Shown here: one piece after another, positions 1 to 13,049 of the stretch
Layout: each line of letters opens with the position of its first letter
Numbering within the stretch: the stretch's first letter is position 1
Origin: Lagopus muta
Lineage: Eukaryota > Chordata > Aves > Galliformes > Phasianidae
Assembly (NCBI RefSeq): GCF_023343835.1
Contig: NC_064437.1
Span: 44,918,967 to 44,982,966, forward strand
Length of the DNA: 64,000 nt
Reading direction: 5' to 3'
Notes under the pieces: model-generated
The model's database searches: none
What the model was told of the DNA's origin: nothing
What the model saw: only the letters and a program-made list of their open reading frames with translations
Position numbers and translations under genes: made by a program

Positions 1-1242
1 GCCAATTAAATTCACATTGTCATTTTGCTAGTTTAACAGTAAGTATCTATTTTGCATTCAGTTCTTTGATTCCAAGCAGATGTATTCATTCTTACTTTTT
101 AAACTATGTCACCTTTCCTTCAACGTGGGCTTAGGTTAATAAACCATACATCAAGCATTACTTAAAAGCTGGCTTCGTAGAACGATAACTGATGAGGGAA
201 TTGCTTTTAATTACTGTACAAGTGAGTAGATAAAAATCACGGCCCTAATAATCAGCTCCAGAAACTGACAGCAGCAAAGTCTCACATTTCAAATGTGGAT
301 TATTTTTTCTTTCAGCATTCAGCTACAGAAGGCAAATGTTAGTGGTTGGATCATCTTCTGTAAGCAAGCCAAAGTTATATGTAACATTTTTGGATGCTAG
401 CAGGACATAGTTCTGGCAAAACAGAAATAAGGGTAACATTAAAGATTAGTGCAAGCTTGGAAAGGAAGAAAAGTGCTTTTCTCAATCCAGATTTTAGGAA
501 GAACGATCATCTCACCTACATCTGCTGCTAAAACTTTTAAAGTCCAAGGGCAGTGAAAACAAACTTACTTGCTCAGCTATCAAGTCAGAGAGAGCATGAG
601 GCTTCCCAGATTGCCTTCAAAACCAGCAGCATTTGGCCCATTACCATCCACACCAGGCTAATGTATTTTTAATAGTTCACCTCCTAAAGAGATACTGCAG
701 GCCATGAGATGCAAATGAGCCAGCCAGAACTGACTGAGTTTGTGCTATGAGAAATTTCAGGGGAGGATGAAATAAATGAATGTAGGATTACAAACTGGGT
801 TTGGTGCTCTAGTGAGAGGAGAAAAATGTGCTCACGAAGCCCAGTAAAACTTTCTTTTCCTGGTTTATTAGGTGTTTGCAAAGAAGTCTCAGTTGCAAAG
901 TATGACATGTTCTTTTTCTGAAGACTCATCTACAGCACAGAGACTCTGATAAATAACTGCTTTCTTTCGTAGCCAAGTATGCAGCGTATGGGAAGCTGAG
1001 GCTTGCATTATGGCTTTGCTAAAACATTAGACGCATGAAAGCTGCCATGTGAACTCCATTTTGAATGTATTTCAATGCAGGTTTTAACAATAGGAAAAAT
1101 AAACACTTAGCAGCTCAGGAAACCAGAATCTAAAATACTGTAGACATGGTTTGTTTATTTGTTGCTTTCCTGCTATAGATCAGCCTGTCAGGATACCTCC
1201 TTTATGTAAATATTTAAAATCTACAACAAAACAATTCGGATA

Positions 1243-1243
<1 letters not shown>

Positions 1244-1275
<32 letters not shown>
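1244..1275. repeat. (AAAAC)n simple repeat
   Basis: An A-rich run containing four close AAAAC units. It has the look of an old poly(A)-derived microsatellite. No retrotransposon body is recognisable beside it. Confidence 0.85.
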
Positions 1276-1308
1276 TCTGAAAAGGAGAGAAGAAAAGGAG
1301 GATGCAGA

Positions 1309-1327
1309 GTTTTTTTATTAAAAAAAC
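1309..1327. repeat. Short A/T palindrome
   Basis: Arms GTTTTTTTA and TAAAAAAAC face each other around a single T. The match is perfect over 9 bp, but low complexity makes chance a sufficient explanation. Confidence 0.6.
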
Positions 1328-1470
1328 ACAGATGTGGCTCTCTTTGGATCTATTAAGTGTATTCTTTGTTGAAAAAGAGAAATACTCTGATTGTAAAGGT
1401 GCTATATGTAGTGAACAGTACTTAGCTCCTTGAAACCACATGTTCGATAGATTCAAAGTTACCATATTCC

Positions 1471-1502
1471 TTTTTTTTATTGTTTTTTTTTTTCTTTTTT
1501 TA
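1471..1502. repeat. T-rich low-complexity tract
   Basis: Nearly pure T with scattered A, G and C. It lies about 200 bp from the A-rich tract at 1244-1275, so the two tracts form a loose inverted pair. Confidence 0.8.
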
Positions 1503-2140
1503 TATGAGGCAATAATTTTAGCTCTCAAAAGTCCACATGAAAAACTGAAAATCCAGGATTTAAAAACTAAAGAAGTTCAGAATAGTAGTCATCTGGAAGT
1601 CTCTTCTTTTCATGTCGGTAAAGTATAATGTTACTTCACGCCATTTGGCTGCAAATGTAAATTACACCTTTTTTCAGTTGTTAGGACAGGATAGAAAACC
1701 ACATAATTCTAATGAGTCATAAATGTTTCACCATTTTTTTTCTTCATTTAATTCATATGGTGCCAACACCTGTGAAAACAATCAGCATCATAGCTGTGTG
1801 CTCTACTTAAATTTGCTTTAGGGTATGCTTGAGTAAAAGCTTTTATATCTCATGTCTCTACATTATTAACAACATGATGCCCTGAATCATTCTATAATTT
1901 AAGTATGCTCATTTCATTCTCAGCTATTTTATTAGGACTAGAAAAGATGCTCAAAGACTCTGACAGTCTTAAAACAGACACAGACACACATAACTAGGCT
2001 TGATTCTTACTGTAACAAAATATCTATAACAAGATCTTCACATTATTTTTTATGTGCTTTGGCAGTTTTGCACCTTGAATTACAAATCTAAACTATTAGT
2101 ACAAGAGCCATATTACAAAGCTTTCTCCTAAAAGGCTTTG

Positions 2141-2255
2141 CAACCATTGCTCTAAGGTGAGTTCATTTCATGAGAGCAACATCTGCACTGAACTGAATTT
2201 TAAGCTATTGCCGAAGGAAAACATCTTGTTTTCCAATGGGAATAGAGCAATGGTT
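2141..2255. repeat. 13-bp inverted repeat, 88-nt spacer
   Basis: AACCATTGCTCTA at 2142-2154 is the exact reverse complement of TAGAGCAATGGTT at 2243-2255. The flanks show no target-site duplication, and the spacer does not resemble a known element. It could be a small hairpin-forming insertion or a coincidence. Confidence 0.45.
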
Positions 2256-3164
2256 TGATACTGGAGTTCTGGAGTCACTAGATGGTGATGGAGGGGTATA
2301 CACATCGGTAACACTTCAGTGTTGCTTTTGTCATAACTGGGCAATGGGGGGTTATGTTAGTAAATAGTGAAGGCAGACCAGCTAAAGATTTTCATGAATA
2401 CTAAGAGTGAAATTTACGAACACACTTCACTGTTTAAAGAATCAATGTAGTGACTAGAACAGAAAAGAGTGTCAATCCTATTGACTTTCAGTGAAAGTCA
2501 GCTCTCCAACCATCTTAGGAATCCTTGCTAACCCCATTTGTCATCCACGTAGCCTTAAACAACTTCAAACTGAACAACTTGCAAAGGGCTTTTACCTACC
2601 ATTTTATAATAAACATAAAGGTACTGAGCTCTTCAAGCATTTCAATTAGATTGTGGCTCAATCATCTTCTACAAAATTCTCCTATAACCATACAGCTTAA
2701 GAAAAATACATGAGTGAGCATAGTATGTTAAGCTGGAAGGTGTAGAGACCATGATCTGTCCCAAAGAGATCCTTTCCCAAAACATGTCCAGAGAGTACAT
2801 TCCGGTCTTGTAGTTTATTATGAGTAACCATCCAAGGTCAATTTGTGATCAGGAAGCAGGCCAAGGCTTAGCTGATAAGTGCTCCAAGCAAATTGTTTGG
2901 AGTTGTGATTCACTGCAATAACTTCCACTGTAATCTAGAGGTGGAAACATACTCCATGCAGTTTAGATGAGCTAGCTTACATGCTGAGAGCGCTACTGCC
3001 TACAGAATTTTGGGTGAGGACTTAGAATGTCACAACTTAACAACATGTCAACCAGGATAGATAGATTAAAGCTTGTGAACAGCAGCCTTCTCTGCAAAGA
3101 AGCTTGATCCTGTCTGCATACATGAGGACAACTGAAGGGCTCAGCTAATTGCTCCCTGCTATAA

Positions 3165-4640
3165 CTACTTCAACACCACACACCACCGCCAGTCTGGGCA
3201 ACTTATTCCAGCGCCTCACCACCCTTATAATAAAAAACATTTTTCTTCTATCCAATCTAAATCTCCCTTCTTTTAGTTTGAAAACATTTCTCCTTGTCCT
3301 ATCACAACACATCCCGCTAAAGAGTCTGTCCTCTCCTTTCTTATAGGCCCTCTTTAGATACTGAAAGGCAGCTATCAGATCTCCCCAGAGCCTCTTCCAG
3401 GCTTTCAGCTCTCAGCCCCAGCTCTCTCAGCCTGTTCTGTAGGGGAGGCGTTCCATCCCTTGGATTATTTTTGTGGCCCTCCTCCGGATGCACTCCCACA
3501 GGTCTATGTCACTTCTGTACTGAGGACGCCACATCTGGACACAGTACTCCACGTGAGGTCTCACCATTGCAGAGTATAGGGGCAGGATCACCTCTCTTAC
3601 CCTGCAAGCCATGCTTCTTTTGATCTGACCCAGAATATGGTTTGCTTTCTCAGCTATAAGGGTACATTGCTAAACTCACATGCAGCTTGCCGTCCATCAG
3701 TACCCCCAAGTCCTTTTTGGCAGGATATGTTCTATCCCTTCATCTCTTATCCTGTATTGATAGTGGGGGTTGCTATGACCCAGGTGCAAGACCTTGTACT
3801 TGCCTTTATTGAACCTTATGAAGTTCTCAAGCTTGTCTAGGTCTCTCAGGATGGCATCCCATTCCTCAGATGTGTCAACTGCAAGTTTGGTGTCATCTGC
3901 AAATTTTCTGAGGAGGGCACTCAATCCCAATGTCGATGAAGATGTTAAAGAGCATCAGTCCTATTAATGACCCCTGAGGGACACTACTTGTCACTGGTCT
4001 CTGCCCAGACACTGACCCATTGACTGCCGTTCTCTGGGCACCATCTTGCAGATAGTTCCTTGTCCATTGAACAGTCCACCCACCAAATCCATACCTTTCA
4101 AATTTAAGGAGGATGTTGTAGGGGACTCTGTCAAAGGCCTTACCGAAGTCCAGACAGATGACATCAGTGGCTCTTCCTTCATCCATTGATGCAGTTATAC
4201 CATCATAGAAGTCCACTAGGTTGGACTAGGCGTGGACTAAATCAGGCAGGACTTGCCATTAGTGAAGCCATGCTGGTTGTCTCATACCACCTCCTTCTCT
4301 TCCACATGACTTACCATAGCTTCCAGGAGGATCTGCTCCATGATCTTCCCTGTACTGAGATGAGGCTAACAGGTCCCTAGATCATTTTATTCAGTCTTCT
4401 TAAAAATGGGTGCAACATTGCCTTTTTTCCAGTCCACAGGGACTTCAGCTGTCTGCTGAGACTTTTCAAATTTCATCCAGAGTGGCTTGGTAACTACATC
4501 AGCCAATGCCCTGTAGACTCTGGGATGCATCTCATCAGGAATTCTGGATGTTCATATTCTTCAAATGGTCGCGAACCTGATCTTCACTTACAGTGAGAGG
4601 GATTGCATTGTCCAGTTTCACCTCTTTCTAACCTTATTCC
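3165..4640 (-). mobile_element. CR1 LINE retrotransposon, truncated copy
   Basis: Read on the minus strand, this stretch follows the CR1 non-LTR retrotransposon order: RT finger/palm region near 4640-4250, RT motifs A, B and C between about 4216 and 3880, the C-terminal region near 3612-3427, and part of the 3' region down to about 3165. The 5' end is truncated, as is usual for CR1, because reverse transcription starts at the 3' end and often stops early. The extreme 3' end is also missing: the final segment that normally ends in ATTCTATGAT-like units cannot be seen below 3165. This suggests a deletion or heavy decay there. The copy is old and cannot be active. Confidence 0.95.
3427..4640 (-). 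pseudogene. CR1 ORF2 reverse transcriptase remnant
   Basis: This is a broken part of the CR1 ORF2 polyprotein (endonuclease plus reverse transcriptase); only RT and C-terminal parts remain. The translated minus strand shows GKIMEQILLEAM near 4345-4310, then QHGFTNGKSC. The palm motif A, LDFGKAFDRV, lies near 4150-4120. Motif B, SSVPQGSLIG, lies near 3985-3955. The catalytic FADD (motif C) lies near 3900, and VRPHVEYCVQMWRP near 3560. A TGA stop interrupts the frame at 4282-4284. Motifs A and B are in one frame (3893-4216) and FADD in another (3697-3930), so a frameshift lies near 3925. The C-terminal block at 3427-3612 shares the FADD frame. The endonuclease domain is absent. No product can be expected. 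Confidence 0.93.
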
Positions 4641-5614
4641 TTTTGGTCTTCCAGATATCATTTTGAAAGCTCAAACATAAATCCATGCAATCTAGACAAA
4701 AATGATCTTCACCTTTATTGGAAAGAGGCTATCCTAGAAGAATTCATTCAGGAAGCCATTCAACATAGGGCTGTGCTTGTTTTACATTCTTCAATTCTCA
4801 ATAGTTTATTCAGTTGAACATCTGTTTGATTTGAATTTCTGCTAAGATGTTTAAAAAATAAAATTAAAAATTTCACTAACATCATTCTCTGCATTTTTGA
4901 AGACATCCAGACTTCCTGATCACTACATTGTCCACGATAAGCATCATTTTCTATGGTGCTATACATTCATTTTTAACTTTGAAATGGACCAACAAGGGAT
5001 CAATTTTTCTGGCTGAAAATAAACTTAATTAAATGAATTAAAATGCAAAAGCTATCTGAAGCTAGGGGGTGCTGAAGCAAGGGACAGAACAGAATGAGCT
5101 TTCTTTCTGAATATAATTTCGGTTCCTGAAATGCACTGGTAAAAATTGAAATTTTACTTATGGTGAAACTCATTTTCTTGACTCTACGCAGCAAATCTTT
5201 CTTAGTTTCAATTCTTCCACTGTAAAGGCAGCTTCTGTGCTAGGAACTTTAGGAGGGCAGTCCTGAAATGTTATTAATGAGAACTTACTGTACGCTTCAT
5301 ATTTGATGTAGGTGCACTCTGCCTCCTAATGGAAGTCGCATGTGTTTTTCCCCTAAGTATGCACTAGTAAGTAATGACCCATCATCAAGCACTGACTGAT
5401 GACAATTGATCATATAGTCATCTACAGCAGTAAAAAAATTAGAGTAATCTCTCAAGAGAATAATCAGAGAACAATTTTCCAGGGCCACTACTACAAAGAG
5501 GCTTGCTGAAGAAGAAAACAGACTTAAGACTTCACTCTAGATTTTCTTTTCTCTCCCGGTTTTCATTTCATATACAAGGTTTACATTTGTTTTTAAAAAA
5601 TTTTATGAGGCAGA

Positions 5615-6005
5615 CTGAAATGTTAAGGGGATTAAGGAATGGGAGACAGACTCTTTCACCTCCAAGCCTTCAGTTCAAATCCGGCTTGGGTTAGTAATGA
5701 ACAAGAAGTATTTACCATTGCTGCTCAGTGTCTATGCAAAATGGATTGGTGGTTCTGGCTCAGTTCCCAGCAATAAATGTGCATGCCACAACTGGCAACT
5801 CCGTTGCCATTCTCAGCAGACAGAGCCAAGAATTAAATGAAGCATGGGAAGCAGAGTTACCTCTCCTCCACTACCGGCCAGGGTGGAGGCATGTTGGCAG
5901 GAGAGGCCTTCTCTGCTGCTGCCTAAACTGGGTTGTGCCATGGATTAGCACAAAGACATCAGTATCATGGACTGTCAAACTAACACTTTTTTCAGGAAGT
6001 TAAGT
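5615..6005 (+). other. Possible ancient SINE-like or conserved segment
   Basis: GTTCAAATCC at 5673-5682 matches the B box of tRNA-type Pol III promoters. It sits in the loop of a CAAGCC/GGCTTG stem at 5663-5688. A clear A box and a cloverleaf are lacking, so this is not a tRNA gene. The following 300 bp are more GC-balanced than the surroundings and contain an ATGCAAAAT octamer-like site. An old tRNA-derived SINE is one reading; a regulatory element is another. Confidence 0.25.
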
Positions 6006-6629
6006 TACTAATTTTCTGGGGGAAAAAAAAATAATAATAATTTAGATGTTTCTTAGTGTGATATAGATTGGTGATTCAGAACAGACTGTTCTTCCTTACG
6101 TGAAAGTGTAGATTAACCTGCCATTGTAAAGAGATTGAAACTTGATGTAAATGCAATATATTCCCACTACATAAGGCTTCTTTGTCCTGCCAAGGGCATG
6201 GCCCTAGGACAGAAAAAAATCAGAGCTTTTTTCTTTCCAGCAATCACATGACAGATCGTTTCTCAGGCTAGGATACTTTGACTCATTGACACCACAAGCC
6301 ACTAGACCAGGAAGTTTGTTTTTCCTTTTACCATAAGCTTAGAGTAATTCCACTGAAATAAATGGAGTCAACCACCCACACAGAAAAGCTTAAAAGGGAG
6401 CAGAACATGCCCTATTCTTTGTAAGGCCAGTACTGGAATGAAAATGTGACTGGTACTGTTAGCACTGAAATTGTAAAATGCCACTGTGCTGCTGTTCTGA
6501 GGCGATCAGCACTATCAAAGGAAGGGCACCAAATATCCATATATAAATGGTGACAGCAAGCAAGGAGTGCAGCCTAGGCCCTTAGCCTTGAAGTGAGTTA
6601 ACCACTGAAAAATACTAGATTAAAAACAC

Positions 6630-6645
6630 TTTTTTTTTTTTTTTT
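6630..6645. repeat. Poly(T) run, 16 nt
   Basis: An uninterrupted T16. On the minus strand it reads as a short poly(A) tail, but no retroposed body is recognisable on its 5' side. Confidence 0.9.
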
Positions 6646-9600
6646 CTAAAAATAGCAAGATGGTTTGAGAAAATAATTATTTCAGTCCATGCAGCTAGAT
6701 AAATTCATGGTGATCCTCGTTAAATTTTTCTTAGGATATTCACTGTGGACCCTAAAATTTCCATGGATTTCAACACTTTATTTACCCATATTTTATTACC
6801 ACTGTAAACATAATTATCACAGCATCTTCATGCTGAAATTGATAGATTTTGTTACTTGCTTGTCAAGATGCTCATATTCACTGTACTCAGTCATCACACC
6901 GACCCAGAGACTGATGACTGTGCTAGTCTATTAATAAAAGTCTATTACAGTACGTTGATGCTACTCCTCTCAAACATTATTAATGCAAGCCCTGCAGTAA
7001 GAGACATATTTTTAACTTGCAACAACACAACGAGGCCTATTTCATTACTATGATTAACCCTTGTACATCTTATTCAGACTGTCCATTCTTAACCATGAAG
7101 AACAATCAGAAAGTCTTTTCACTTGTTAGTTTTCGTTGTCCTAAGAAGGCATTGATCACACAGCCTGTTTTCAAAAGCAATTGGTGATTTTCAGTACCTA
7201 TGCTTAAGGCTAATTAAACTTTGACAATATAAAGTGCAGATGATATTATGAAATGCTGAGTAGTCACATTTTGAAAATAAAAAGATTATAAGTTAGCAAT
7301 TCAAGAACAGAAAGACCCAAAACTAGTCACTGATTATTAAAATCTTGTGTTAGAATTCAACTGGCAGGAGCCAATGCATGAGAGCTATTTCTCTGAATAG
7401 TATGAGATAGAGCAAAAACCAAAAAACATTTTGAACATTGCTCAAATTCCTAAAAGCAATATGCTTGTGGCTGTGTATTTTTTAGATGGTCCTCTAGGGC
7501 AAACTTTTTGCCTTCTTTCACTGGAGTTTTAGTCTGATTCAAAGCCATTCACATCAAAATGTGTTGATGCTGCTGAAGTAACCAAGTTATTAGTAGCTGA
7601 GACACATTTGATTCTTCAGAGATCTGGAAAAAAAAAACAACAACAAAAAAATACCCAGCCTGCAAGTGAGGTAGACAACAAATGGGTAAATTTTGGTAAA
7701 TTTAAATAGTAAAACCAACTAACTTATTTTGCAAGCAGCACTTGAAAAAGTCTGTAGTGACAGAAATGGCATAGTGACTTCATTAATCATAGTTTTAGAA
7801 GACCACTCCTGAAAATGACAAATCTTCTGACTCAGACCGTCAAAATGCTTACAAAGCATTTAACTTCAAGCATGGGAGCAATGCCTTAAAGTTTTCTTTG
7901 ATGATACTCACTTGTAGCAGTCCTGCATAAACTTAATGGTTTCACCGAGTATGAACAACCTTATAAAAAACCTACAAGGTAACTTATACATCAGCCTTTT
8001 CATTTGGATAACAACTCTCATTTTCCAGAAAATCTAAGTTCAACAATCACAACAAGGATTATGAAGCTTAGATTCTCAGCTTGCAGAAACCACTGGTCCT
8101 CGACTGACTGTAACAGAGCCCACAGCTCATTGAAGTAACAGCCTTGGGACCCTAAACATTGCTGTTAGTCCTAAGCTTTCAAAGACTGATGACTTGGAGC
8201 TGAATCAAAAAGGTCATGCTGGATTTAGTGGAACCGGTTTAAGGAGTTACCTTTCCCAGCTGTCTGCAGCTGTCCCTCACCAGCTGAAACAGAGCCACTG
8301 GAAAACAATATGGCCCAACCCTCATCAATACAGCTCACAGCCAGTACATTAATTTAACTGAAAACAGCCAACAAACTGTGACAGTTGATAAACTGGCACT
8401 TGTCCGCACATCCTGCCTCTGCTAATAAGGTGGAAACCTCTGGTAAAGTGGCATGGATGGAGGGTACTCTTTCCTCCAACTCAACAAAGACCAATAGCAT
8501 TTGTTTTCCAGGGTCCTGATGTTGTTCAGAGTGGAATTATACACTGAAAGAAGAAACTGCATTTAACATTTTTTGAGGGAATGCAGAGGGAGTATTTTCT
8601 ACATTTCGTGAGGCAGTGAATGGGAAAGAAGTGGTATATATACAGTACTCCTTGTAATTTTAATTCACATTGCCCATTCTCAGTGAATAAATCTTGTTAA
8701 ACCTTATCCTCTCAGAGACCATCTGGATGAAAACCATTCAGGAAACATCACCATTGGTACAAGAAGTTAAATCTCACCATAAATCTCAGCATGTCAAAGC
8801 CAAGCATGCATGCCTTAAAGAAACTCTGCAGCTGTGACTTGCTCAGAGCTGTAGACACGTATGTACAAACGGTGACTTCCAAGAAACAAATTGTTATGTT
8901 TCAGTAACTCTTAAAAACAAACGAAAGCAAATTCAAGGATTTTCTCATTTTCAGATGTCTTTTACTTCTTCTTTTTTTTTTATGTAAAGGAAATGAAATC
9001 CTTTAATAAAATCCACGTAAAATTTACTAGCTTGTTGGAATGGTACAGTCTCAAATGATCCCCACCCTTGTCCTTATCTTTCTCTGATTACTTGTCCTTC
9101 TCTTCCAAAGTACACTTGCTAATGTGGCAAACTACGCTCACAATTGGAAATCATGATTACTTTGCTCTGTAATCTGATTGCCTGTATAGTTAGACACCTG
9201 CCTTCCTGGCAGATTTCTTTATGGTAACGGTATGAGCAGGCTGGCCTTTTAAATGCCATATACAGTCAAACAGCTTTGATGTCAGCTCAGTGAGAACACA
9301 ACTCTTACCCAACAGCAGATATTTTTCCCTTTCTCCACCCCTAAGCCTAGTATAATTGTTTTTACAGAAAAGGCTCTCACATTTGATTAACCAATTAAAA
9401 AATCTGAAAAAACACAAAGCAAGACTTGCAAGTCAGTCCATCCAGTATGTGAAAAACTGGAAGAACTAGGAGACCTAATCTGTGCTCAATATTTCGACCA
9501 AGAAGATTACAGCGACAAATGCAGATCTAGTAAAACGAAAAGGTGAAACAAAAAATCATTTCTTTTTTAATCACTCATTTCCCTAAAGGAAAAAAATCTA

Positions 9601-11283
9601 AGATGTTTGGAAAATGACTGAAATAATTCATATTTGGTAATTAAAAAAAAAAAAAGACTTCTAAAAAATTCAAAAGAAGGAATTGTTTGGAAATATTTTT
9701 CAAGTAAGAAATACATCTTTATGCACATTACAGGAAGATCATTATGTTTTCATTAAAGAAATGAGTTTTATTTAACTGAAACAGAATTTTGTTCCATTTT
9801 CTGAATTCTGAAAAAAAATAATTCATGTCAACTGCAGATCAGCCCAAAATTATTGTTATACATACATATTTATTGTTAGAACTGACAGATAACAATCATC
9901 CACTTTTGCATAACAGAAGTAACTCAGGAGCCTGGGAATCGATTGCTTAGACATGCTACCAGATTTCGAAGAAAGTCTCATTGCCCCAAGAAATATTTGA
10001 GATATATCAACATACCACAGTTGACGAGTGGAATTTTCTCCAGTAGCTGTAAAAGTTTCTTGATGATTCAGCTGAGATCACTGCCCCTCACTCCTGAATT
10101 AAGTATAGGCGATCCTGGCTTATTTTTGCGAGAAACTTCAGTTCTGTGAAGCCACAAATCACCACCACAAAGAATTTAGCTGCCATCACAAAGCAGATTT
10201 GGCTCTTGTTTGCTAACTCAGGTTCTGGCTTGACCACCTATAGAAGAGAAGAGATCAATTATCCTTGACAGTAATAGGTGCTACCCAGAACAGCAAAGAC
10301 TGCACTGGCAGCTCACTGTGATTGAAAGCAATCCATCCTTTCCTCAGAAGTGCAGAGATATTTGCTAAGAACTATCAGCCTCCCACTAGTGTTGTCTGGA
10401 CCCCAGCAGATGAGCTACCATACATGGTTGCCTACAAACTGTAGATTGAGCTAATCATATCCCCTGTAAAGGAAACATTTGCTAGCAAGCATGAAAGATG
10501 ACCAGCAATGCTTTGGTGCCATGCAAGGTGGGGAGCTGAGGAAGGGGTACTGGTTTAGACTGATCCCACAGCCAACAGACAGGGACACACAAGCTGACCT
10601 GCATGTTGGAGGTGCGTATCACTTTCCAGCATCAGCAGCAGAGCCTTGGGCAATTGGGTATCAGGTGCCTCAGTAATGTGCTTACAGTCAGGTTGCTGGA
10701 ATCCAGGAGCAACTGTAGTGAACCTAAACTGTTTCAACCCATAGCTGCATCTTATAAAACAAATGGCATATACTTATGTTTTGGTGGAAGTGATAACAGT
10801 ATAAAAGTTAGTATGTTGGATCTAAAGCTGGGATACTATTATTGTTGCAGAAATCTGGATGGTTTGCTGTGTCTTTCAACTTCACTCCTATAGCTATACA
10901 ATGCTACACAACTGAACAGGTCATGTGAAATTATTTTCACTTTCCATGGAAGCTTCTCTCAGAGTTAGCCACTACTGGAAGCAAGATAGCAAATCTGCTA
11001 GGCCAGTTTGCTCCTATACAGTAAATCAGTCGGTCCTTTGGCAAATAGTGCATATACTGATTTTTCAATGCACAGTACAAGGAAAGGATGACTCAAACTG
11101 AGTTTCACAGGTGAAATTCAGATGAATTCAGATACATTCAAGCCCTCTCAATATTCCCATATGCTTGACTCAAGTTCAAACATTTAATTGTCAACTCTAA
11201 ACAAAAGCTTCCAATGAAGAAACAGAGGAGAGGATTGTGAACTCTGCTTTCCTGCACTACAGACTTGAGCACTGTTGTTGCTT

Positions 11284-11323
11284 TATATATATATATACAC
11301 ACACACACACACATATATATATA
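11284..11323. repeat. Compound (TA)n(CA)n(TA)n microsatellite
   Basis: About 14 nt of TA, then about 16 nt of CA, then about 11 nt of TA repeats. Such compound dinucleotide tracts are usually length-polymorphic. Confidence 0.95.
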
Positions 11324-13049
11324 ATCTGTCATTTGTACTTTTTCATACTAAAGGTGACAGTCTAATTCACGTATGACCAACACCCATAAATCATGTTGGG
11401 GGGAGGAAATATTCATAAATCCATATCAAACAGCACCCAAATTATGACAAATGACATGGCAGTCATAAAATTGCACAAGCACAACTCACCAAGTCATTAA
11501 TTTCATGGCCGTGGAAAATAAACAGACACATTTTTTTCGCAGCCCTAATAAATTTTAAAAAACTCAAAGAATGGTCCATCTGCTTCGAATAATTTTTAAT
11601 TTCCTATTCTGTCTCGTTCCCATTAGCTATTCCACTGAGATATTTGCTAAATTCTTTCATTTGCCTCCTCCCATCTGTATTCAATTACTCTATTCCCAAA
11701 TAGAGTTAGTTTTTCTTTCTCCTAAGCACAGTACAAAATATCCCCACCTGTACCTTAAAGCAAATGTTATGTGTGTTTTATTATCTGTTAGACTCTATGA
11801 GTCATTCTAACTCGATTGCCTGTGCTGAAAGACTTGGAGGGCAATCTGATTTTGATGTTTTCTGGCTTTGGTGAAAAACACCTGCCTGATTCTCATAGCT
11901 AATCTATTAACTTGGTAAATGCCTCAACAGATGTTCTAGAATCAGCTAGGGATCAGGGTCTGTCCTCGTGACAGCGTCCGCTTGTAAGCTTGAAATATTT
12001 AAATGTTCAGAGATCAGAGGCCAATGATGTGTTTTGGGTACAAGCTTTCACTAAATCATATTTTTTCAGGCAGTCCCTGGAGTGCAATCCACATACAATA
12101 AGTGGCTGGAGTGTTCTGACTGAGCAGGCCAACAATATAGGCCTCCTTGAACTTTGAAGGGACATGAATTTCAAGGCAGGATTGGCTTCTTTTAATGAAA
12201 AATGGAACAAATTTTTGACTGCAGTGAAGTCGTTCCCTTTTAAGCTACACGTTTTTTTCCAGTTCCTTTCCTTTCTTCCTAATGAAACCCATTAAGAAAG
12301 TATAAACCTTGGCTTTGAGACCTGTCTTTCCAAGGATAACTTAATGTCTCTGAGGAACCTGTTCTAAGCTGTCATCCTCTGTTTGGGTCAACACTGCTCT
12401 GCATGATTCACTTACTGTGTGCCTGATGCTCCACCTTGTTATGCTGGTTTTAAGCCAGGGCTGTTCTACTGACTTAAAACCATTCCACTCTATAGCAGCC
12501 TCTCAGACTCCACAGACTGACTAGGACTGCTGGACCAGACCAATCCCTTGAGAAGGCTTTATTTCTCCATTGGAAGGGTGGGATAGATGCATGACATCAG
12601 TGTCAAGGCCACGTGAATTCTCATTTTGCAGGTCAAGGCAGTTTTCTAATCAAGTAGTACCATCAGAGAAGCACAGTGGGAACACAAAGAGTCAGAACAT
12701 GGCAATAGCTGTCCCCTCTGCTTTCCAAAATAGTGCCTTGTCAATCAAAGCTGGATCTGAAAGGCTAAAAGAATTTGTAAGTTTTGTGAGATTCTGTACA
12801 ATCTTGTTTCTTCTAAGAAGTTCTCAGATTAGTTAGAAAATGCTCCAGCATAATTAATTTGAAATGGCTGCAAGTTTCCCTGCAAAAATTTCCTCAGTGA
12901 GATCACATGAACATCAGAACAATTATAACAATCAGATCAGAACATCTTCCTCTGATCTTCGCTTACCATTCGACTCTGATCACTTTGCTTGCCCTTCATT
13001 TACCTCCACTTCTTCATCTGCTAAATCAGCTGTATCATCGCAAACTTAC

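Larger units (their letters stand above)
1..3164. other. Noncoding unique DNA
   Basis: No gene or recognisable transposon is visible. Open frames are under about 105 codons, and the longest one, on the minus strand at 1214-1528, is a low-complexity product of the T/A-rich tracts. The stretch holds an AAAAC-rich tract, a small A/T palindrome, a T-rich tract and one 13-bp inverted repeat, listed separately. Confidence 0.7.
4641..11283. other. Noncoding unique DNA
   Basis: No exon or transposon of a family I know is evident. There is a tRNA-promoter-like motif near 5.67 kb, short A and T runs (for example near 7627-7650 and 9643-9655) and a T16 run at 6630. Open frames are all below 100 codons and look random. 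Confidence 0.65.

Noticed and set aside
5663-5688. tRNA gene
   Set aside because: Only a B-box-like motif is present; there is no A box, anticodon arm or acceptor stem in the right positions.
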